64,000 nt of DNA, taken from contig NZ_LGEN01000020.1 of the NCBI RefSeq assembly GCF_001507855.1, forward strand, positions 1 to 64,000, given 5' to 3'. Source of the stretch: Halomonas sp. 54_146 (GTDB taxonomy: Bacteria; Pseudomonadota; Gammaproteobacteria; Pseudomonadales; Halomonadaceae). Of this stretch, positions 59,012 to 64,000 are shown in pieces. Under the pieces are notes generated by a model. The model saw nothing but the letters and a program-made list of their open reading frames with translations, ran no database searches and had not been told where the DNA came from. A program made the translations under genes and the position numbers. Position 1 is the stretch's first letter. Each line of letters starts with the position of its first letter.

Positions 59012-60019
59012 ATGAGCTTGGAAATGTTTGATTTAACGTTGATCTGGGCCTTCATCATCGGTTTCGGCATCATGATGTACGTGCTGATGGATGGATTCGA
59101 CTTGGGGTTGGGGATTCTTTATCCCTTTGCCCCCGATGAAGATGCCCGGGATGTGATGATGAACTCCGTCGCACCGATATGGGATGGTAACGAAACCTGG
59201 CTCGTGCTGGGTGGCGCAGGCTTATTAGGTGCGTTTCCACTGGTTTATTCAGTGTTTTTGCCAGCGCTCTACATCGGTGTTTTCCTGATGCTGGCAGGCT
59301 TGATCTTTCGTGGTGTTGCCTTTGAGTTTCGCTTCAAATCCCGGCGCAATCGTCACTGGTGGAATCGTGCCTTTTGCTGGGGGTCGGCAATTGCTGCCTT
59401 TGCACAAGGTGCTGTGGTGGGGGCTTATATCCAGGGCTTCCCGGTTGAAAATTTTACCTATGTCGGCGGTGCGTTTGACTGGCTAACACCTTTTTCAGTG
59501 CTCACCGGGCTTGGTTTAATGGCCGGCTACGCGCTGCTAGGGGCTACCTGGCTAATTCTAAAATCTGAAGGTCATGTGCAGGACTGGGCGTATAAAATTA
59601 CCCCCCTGTTGCTGGCGCTGGTGCTGTTTGTGTTTGCGGTGATCAGTATATGGACGCCGTTCGTAAATCCGATGGTGTGGGAGCGCTGGTTCGGTAATAT
59701 TCAGCTGATTTGGATTTTCCCCTTCCTAGCCTTGGCTTGTGCTTTAGTGGTTCTCCGTTCGGTACAAAAACGGCGTGAAGGCGTGCCTTTCTTGGCCACT
59801 ATCGGCATCTACGTCTTCACTTATTTGGGCCTGATCGTAAGCAAATGGCCGGTTATCGTGCCGCCGAACTACACGCTGTGGGATGCTGCTTCTGCGCCGG
59901 AGTCTCAGCTGTTCTTGCTGATTGGGGTTGTGTTCGTTATCCCGATTATATTGACCTATACCGCCTGGACCTATTGGGTGTTCCGCGGCAAGGTGCGTGT
60001 GGGCGAGGGATATCACTGA
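59012..60019 (+). CDS. cydB: Cytochrome bd-type quinol oxidase subunit II
   Basis: The 335 aa partner of CydA with about eight spans. The N-terminal LTLIWAFIIGFGIMMYVLMDGFDLGLGILYPF and VAPIWDGNETWLVLGGAGLLGAFPLVYSVFLPALY are diagnostic, including the conserved WDGNE motif with an ionisable Asp and Glu used in proton transfer. It starts 3 bp after cydA and cydD starts 3 bp after it, so all four genes should be one transcript. Confidence 0.96.
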   Translation: MSLEMFDLTLIWAFIIGFGIMMYVLMDGFDLGLGILYPFAPDEDARDVMMNSVAPIWDGNETWLVLGGAGLLGAFPLVYSVFLPALYIGVFLMLAGLIFRGVAFEFRFKSRRNRHWWNRAFCWGSAIAAFAQGAVVGAYIQGFPVENFTYVGGAFDWLTPFSVLTGLGLMAGYALLGATWLILKSEGHVQDWAYKITPLLLALVLFVFAVISIWTPFVNPMVWERWFGNIQLIWIFPFLALACALVVLRSVQKRREGVPFLATIGIYVFTYLGLIVSKWPVIVPPNYTLWDAASAPESQLFLLIGVVFVIPIILTYTAWTYWVFRGKVRVGEGYH

Positions 60020-60022
60020 TCT

Positions 60023-61696
60023 ATGGTAACTGAACACGCGCTTTCACTTACGTCGCGCAGTTGGCTGCAAGCGTTGGCTAAGGGAGAGCGCAAGCGCCTG
60101 CTGGGTTCAGCGCTCTGCGGTGTGTTGGCCGGTAGTCAAACGATTGTGGTGGTGGTGGGTCTTGCGTGGCTTATTGATCAGCTAGTGGTGCACGACCGCT
60201 CACCCATGACTTTATGGCCGATATTCACCCTGCTGGTGGGCAGTGTGCTGTTACGCGCTGTTTTTCAGTGGGGGCATGAAACATTGAGCCTAGAGGCGAG
60301 CCTGCGCATTCGACAGCGCGCCAGAGTTCAGCTGTTAGATAAATTATCTGCATTGGGCCCGGTGTGGCTGACCAGCCAGCACAGCGGCTCGCTAGCCAAC
60401 CAAGTGGTTGAACATATTGATGCGCTGGAAGGTTATTTCGCGCGTTTTTACCCCCAGCTGCGGATTACGCTCTGCTTGCCGCTGTTGATAGTAGCGGTGG
60501 CAGGTTGGCTGGATTATTTGGTGGCTCTGTTTCTGCTGCTTTCTGCGCCCTTAATTCCGCTGTTTATGGCATTGGTCGGCATGGGCGCTGAGCGCCTTAA
60601 TCGCGATCAGTTTGTGGCGGTTTCTCGGTTATCCGCGCATTTTATTGATCGTGTGCGTGGTATGACCACGCTGCAGCTGTTTGGGCGTACAGCAGCTGCC
60701 CAGCAGGATGTTTGGTATGCCACCGACGGCTATCGCCGTCTTAGTATGCGCACGTTACGCCTGGCTTTTCTCTCTTCAGCGGTGCTGGAGTTCTTTTCCT
60801 CGGTCGCGATTGCGGTCGTGGCCATGTATGTCGGTTTCGGCCTGCTGGGCTATATCGAGTACGGGCCGTCACCCTCACTGACGCTTTTTTCTGGTTTGGC
60901 GGTGCTGCTGCTTGCGCCCGAATTTTTCCAGCCCCTTCGCACGCTTTCTCAGCACTACCATGACCGCGCTGCGGCACTCGGTGCCGCCGAGAGCGTGGTG
61001 AATATCCTCAATCAGCCAAGCTTGGTGAGCGGGCATCGCTGTATGGCTCCACGGTCAGATAGGTCGGCCATTGAGTTAACGGCTGCTTGCGTTGCTTACC
61101 CTGGCCGTGGGCAGGTGATAGGCCCTATCGATCTCACCATTCAGCGGGGCGAAGTAGTAGCGCTTAGCGGCGCTTCTGGTAGCGGGAAGTCGACGCTGTT
61201 GGCACTGCTCGCGGGCTTTATCGCACCCAGCGCTGGCGAGTACCGTCGGCAAGAAAATAGCCACTTTGCCTGGCTGGATCAGCAGCCCTGTCTTCTACAC
61301 GGTAGCTTGATCGATAATCTGCGTTTGGCAGCGCCGGAAGCCTCCCGTGAAGAAATGATGACCGCGCTACAACGCGCAGGTTTTGGGCCTCTGTTAACAC
61401 AGCTACCCGACGGGCTGGATACGCTAATTGGCGAGCGTGGAGTTGGGTTGTCGGGTGGTCAAGCCCAGCGCCTGGCGCTTGCACGGGTGTATCTAAGCAA
61501 CGCACCGCTGGTGCTGTTAGATGAGCCTACGGCGAGTTTAGATCAGGAGACTGAACAGCTGGTTATGGCGGCTTTACTTGAGCTTGCTCAAGAAGGGCGC
61601 ACCCTGGTGATAGCGACCCACCATCCGGCTGTGATCGCGGTTGCCAATCGTCACTTGGCTTTTGAGCAGGGTGAGCTGGTAGAGGTGATCTCATGA
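60023..61696 (+). CDS. cydD: Thiol reductant ABC exporter subunit CydD
   Basis: Half of the CydDC heterodimeric ABC exporter of glutathione/cysteine needed to assemble bd oxidase. It is 557 aa with a six-span TM domain (ALEGYFARFYPQLRI, PLFMALVGMGAERLN, VRGMTTLQLFGR) and an ATPase domain with Walker A LSGASGSGKSTL near residue 390, signature LSGGQAQRLALARV and Walker B LVLLDEPTASLD. A GAGGGA ribosome site lies in the cydB end. It overlaps cydC by 4 bp. Confidence 0.94.
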   Translation: MVTEHALSLTSRSWLQALAKGERKRLLGSALCGVLAGSQTIVVVVGLAWLIDQLVVHDRSPMTLWPIFTLLVGSVLLRAVFQWGHETLSLEASLRIRQRARVQLLDKLSALGPVWLTSQHSGSLANQVVEHIDALEGYFARFYPQLRITLCLPLLIVAVAGWLDYLVALFLLLSAPLIPLFMALVGMGAERLNRDQFVAVSRLSAHFIDRVRGMTTLQLFGRTAAAQQDVWYATDGYRRLSMRTLRLAFLSSAVLEFFSSVAIAVVAMYVGFGLLGYIEYGPSPSLTLFSGLAVLLLAPEFFQPLRTLSQHYHDRAAALGAAESVVNILNQPSLVSGHRCMAPRSDRSAIELTAACVAYPGRGQVIGPIDLTIQRGEVVALSGASGSGKSTLLALLAGFIAPSAGEYRRQENSHFAWLDQQPCLLHGSLIDNLRLAAPEASREEMMTALQRAGFGPLLTQLPDGLDTLIGERGVGLSGGQAQRLALARVYLSNAPLVLLDEPTASLDQETEQLVMAALLELAQEGRTLVIATHHPAVIAVANRHLAFEQGELVEVIS

Positions 61697-63396
61697 TGGC
61701 TATATACCGCGAATTTCGCCCCTGGCTGCTGCTTTTAGTTCGGCGGCGCAGGCGTTTTTTAGTGGGCGCTTTGCTGGTTTGGGTCACTCTGATGGCAGGG
61801 CTTGCGCTGTTGGGTTTATCCGGTTGGTTTATTACCGCCAGTGCCCTGACCGGTATCGCCTTAGCCCTGGGTATTCCTGCACGTTTAGATGTTTATGTGC
61901 CTGGCGGCGGCATTCGTTTCTTTGCCTTGGCGCGTACCATCGCGCGCTATGTCGAGCGGCTGTATAACCATAATACGGTGCTAACGCTGCTTGCCGACTT
62001 GCGTTATCGGGTATTTGGCTATTTAACGCGCCTCGATGACACTCGCTTGCACGGTAAGCGTGCCAGCGACTGGCTGAGCCGGTTAACGGCGGATATCGAT
62101 ACCCTGGATAATTTCTATCTGCGGCTCTTGGTGCCCCCGGTAGTGGCGCTGCTTGGCGTGGTGGCTGTGTCGCTTTTTGTGGCTATTTGGTTGCCCGGTG
62201 TCGCGGTGCTGATGGCGGTGACGCTGGGTTTGCTTTGGCTAGTGGCGACACTGCTAGCGGCTGCCTGGGGATTTTCGCAAAGCTATCAGCAGGTGGTGGA
62301 TCAGCAGTCGCTACGCCGTTTAGTGGTTGACCAAGTGCAGGCCTCGGCTGAGTTGATGAGCTATCAAACGACCCACTGGCACCGGACGATGATCGCCAGT
62401 CAAGAGCAGCAAGCGTTCAGCAACCAGCGCCGCTTAGGGCGTAAGGCGGTGCTGATAAACTGCCTAGTGAGTGTCATTGGCGGCTTAATGGTAGTGGCGG
62501 TCGTGTGGTTCGCAAGTTTAGTGTTTACCCAGCAGTTGGTAACGGGCCCTATTTTGGTGATGGCTACCTTGATAGCATTGGGGGCGAATGAGGCGTTTAT
62601 TGCACTACCTGCGAGCTTTATCAAACTGGGCGCTAGCTATGCAGCGGTGCGCCGGTTAAATGCGTTAACTGATGATGCATCGTTGGCTACCCCCGCCGTG
62701 ACGCTACCTGAAGATGTTGGCCTAAGTATTCAAGTGAATCAGCTTTCCCTGTTTTATGCGCAAACACTGGAACCCGCGTTAAGTAACCTCGATTTTCAAC
62801 TGCCTGCAGGAAAACGGGCAGTGATTACCGGCAGCTCCGGCGCTGGAAAATCGTCGTTAGCCAGCGTGTTAATGGGGCGCTTAAAAGCCACTCAGGGTGA
62901 GGTGATGGTAGGCGGCGTGCCACCGTGGCAGCTTTCGGCGGAAAATCGTGCTAATCGCTTTGCCATGCTCACTCAGCAAGTGGATTTGTTTGATGCCTCT
63001 ATTGCCGAAAATCTGCGTATTGCCAACCCTACCGCAAGCGATGACATGCTTTGGGGTGCATTGAGAGCCGTTGCTTTGGCTGACTGGGTTGAGCAGTTGC
63101 CGAAAGGCTTAGACACGGCGGTGGGCGAGAAAGGTCAGCAGCTATCGGGTGGTCAAGGCCGGCGGGTAGCGTTAGCGCGTTTAATGTTACGCAACCCCAG
63201 TGTTGTAATCCTTGATGAACCGTTCGCGGGTGTGGATGCTCCGACGGCAGCGTTCATCGCAGCTTCCTTGGATAAGTGGCTGGTTAATCGAACGGCTATC
63301 TTCTTTGTTCATCAAATTAGCTCGCTAAACCTATTGCCGAGGATCGAGTATCACTGGCATCTGGATGTCGGTAAGCTTACCCAATGCTTGAAGTAG
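61693..63396 (+). CDS. cydC: Thiol reductant ABC exporter subunit CydC
   Basis: The second half of the CydDC exporter, 567 aa. The TM domain has LALLGLSGWFITASALTGIALALG and PGGGIRFFALARTIARYVERLYNHNTVL, typical for CydC. The ATPase has Walker A ITGSSGAGKSSLASVL near residue 380, signature LSGGQGRRVALARLML and Walker B VVILDEPFAGVD. The start is ATG 61693 or the next ATG at 61696. It is the last gene of the operon and its stop lies in a 16-bp-period duplication. Confidence 0.94.
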   Translation: MMAIYREFRPWLLLLVRRRRRFLVGALLVWVTLMAGLALLGLSGWFITASALTGIALALGIPARLDVYVPGGGIRFFALARTIARYVERLYNHNTVLTLLADLRYRVFGYLTRLDDTRLHGKRASDWLSRLTADIDTLDNFYLRLLVPPVVALLGVVAVSLFVAIWLPGVAVLMAVTLGLLWLVATLLAAAWGFSQSYQQVVDQQSLRRLVVDQVQASAELMSYQTTHWHRTMIASQEQQAFSNQRRLGRKAVLINCLVSVIGGLMVVAVVWFASLVFTQQLVTGPILVMATLIALGANEAFIALPASFIKLGASYAAVRRLNALTDDASLATPAVTLPEDVGLSIQVNQLSLFYAQTLEPALSNLDFQLPAGKRAVITGSSGAGKSSLASVLMGRLKATQGEVMVGGVPPWQLSAENRANRFAMLTQQVDLFDASIAENLRIANPTASDDMLWGALRAVALADWVEQLPKGLDTAVGEKGQQLSGGQGRRVALARLMLRNPSVVILDEPFAGVDAPTAAFIAASLDKWLVNRTAIFFVHQISSLNLLPRIEYHWHLDVGKLTQCLK

Positions 63397-63407
63397 CCAA
63401 TGCTTGA
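63381..63407. repeat. 16-bp-period duplication spanning the cydC stop codon
   Basis: CCAATGCTTGA at 63381-63391 is repeated at 63397-63407, separated by AGTAG that contains the cydC TAG (63394-63396). Confidence 0.88.
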
Positions 63408-63430
63408 TTGAGCTGCGGTATAGCATTTTA

Positions 63431-63455
63431 CCGCCTGGCCACACTGACCAGGCGG
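63431..63455. terminator. Hairpin between convergent cydC and the peroxidase gene
   Basis: CCGCCTGG (63431-63438) pairs with CCAGGCGG (63448-63455). An alternative pairing, GCGGTA (63415-63420) with TACCGC (63429-63434), overlaps it. Neither has a strong T-tract. Confidence 0.5.
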
Positions 63456-63475
63456 CTATTCACGTTAGGGCGATG

Positions 63476-64000
63476 TTAGGGTAGGGCAGGCACTTCAAAA
63501 TCAGGCATTTCACCGGTTAGCGTATGTAGAAAAGCAGTAATGTTAGTGACGGTGTCATCATTAAACTCCCGCCCAAGCATTTCTTGGCCCATTATCGCAA
63601 CAGCCTCTTCTAATGTTTCAGTAGCACCGTTGTTCATATATGGGTAGGTCACCGCCACGTTGCGCAGCGTGGGAGTTCTGAAACGATATTTATCGCTCTC
63701 TTGCCCGGTCACGATATAACGACCCAAATCGGTCGAACCTGGTACTTGAATCGCATGGAATTGGCTATCGGTTAAAGCAGGGCCACGATGGCAGGCAATA
63801 CAGCCGTTATCAACAAAGGCTACCATGCCTTCTTTAGCCTGCTCGCTGATAGCTTCTTGATCGCCATGTAGGTAGCGATCAAAGGGTGAATTGGGCGTGT
63901 TGAGCGTGCGCTGGAAGGTGGCTAGTGCGTGTGCCAGATTATCATCGGTGATAGGTTCTTCTTGGCCTGGGTAGGCGGCACTGAATTTCTCCTGATAGAG
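63476..64000 (-). CDS. Di-haem cytochrome c peroxidase family protein, C-terminal part
   Basis: The frame is open to the right edge of the window, so the N-terminus is missing; about 174 residues are visible. They include LAHALATFQRTLNTPNSPFDRYLHGD and the C-terminal haem-binding motif GCIACHRGPALTD, followed by KYRFRTPTLRNVAVTYPYMNNGATETLEEAVAIMGQEMLG, typical of the CcpA/MauG family. Periplasmic location is expected. It reduces hydrogen peroxide using cytochrome c in related enzymes. It converges on the cyd operon. Whether the first haem motif and the signal peptide are present lies outside the window. Confidence 0.9.
   Translation of the reverse strand, partial: LYQEKFSAAYPGQEEPITDDNLAHALATFQRTLNTPNSPFDRYLHGDQEAISEQAKEGMVAFVDNGCIACHRGPALTDSQFHAIQVPGSTDLGRYIVTGQESDKYRFRTPTLRNVAVTYPYMNNGATETLEEAVAIMGQEMLGREFNDDTVTNITAFLHTLTGEMPDFEVPALP

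Overview
The window looks like chromosomal DNA of a halophilic gammaproteobacterium, most probably Halomonas or a close relative in the Halomonadaceae. This is inferred from the proteins and gene order, not from a database match. The nagZ-psrA-lexA neighbourhood resembles that of Pseudomonas. A phasin suggests polyhydroxyalkanoate storage, AcnB, PpsA/PpsR, Hda and RhlE are gammaproteobacterial in type, and many proteins carry acidic tails. Almost all of the window is dense housekeeping sequence. The only mobile-element trace is the 3' end of an IS200/IS605-type tnpB at the left edge, followed by a structured right end that could encode its guide (omega) RNA.

Layout: 0-8 kb holds the tnpB remnant, apbC, dcd, the purN-purM pair, a PerM-type permease coupled to hda, a phasin and fumC. 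8-13 kb holds a membrane-anchored endonuclease/phosphatase-family protein, two identical tRNA-Val(GAC) genes, free-methionine sulfoxide reductase and the metNIQ methionine importer. 13-20.4 kb carries ribE, a nucleobase salvage group (NCS2 purine permease, apt, ung, upp, uraA) and a molybdopterin group (mobB, a fused moaC-moaD, moaE). 20.4-28.7 kb has an RNase J-like enzyme, purU, a CbiM-like permease, lexA, psrA with recognisable operators, an L,D-transpeptidase, nagZ, hpt and ppsR. 28.9-39.7 kb has ppsA, gamma-glutamyltransferase, a membrane glycerophosphodiesterase, rraA, acnB and miaE. 39.8-43.7 kb is one very large multidomain regulator (SARP/BTAD-like N-terminus, degenerate cyclase-like domain, AAA ATPase, helical repeats). 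43.7-46.1 kb is a translationally coupled queuosine operon, queC-queE-queD-yeiW, with an unusual double-domain QueD. 46.3-57.3 kb has a SRPBCC protein, a VTT membrane protein, a DUF2789 protein, asparaginase, an MFS exporter, an unknown gene, rhlE, the pqiABC lipid-transport operon and a Ca/Na antiporter. 57.6-63.4 kb is the cydABDC bd-oxidase operon. A partial di-haem cytochrome c peroxidase runs off the right edge.

The most unusual structural signal is window-wide. Many gene boundaries carry short imperfect tandem duplications (8-21 bp period, most often 13-16), and nine of them straddle a stop codon so that the last codons and the stop are copied just downstream. Other points worth a second look are the MoaC-MoaD fusion, the QueD protein whose two halves appear to hold complementary halves of one active site, the orphan giant regulator beside miaE, the TnpB/omega-RNA remnant, and PsrA operators in front of psrA. 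I found no CRISPR array, prophage, toxin-antitoxin pair or recognisable defence island.
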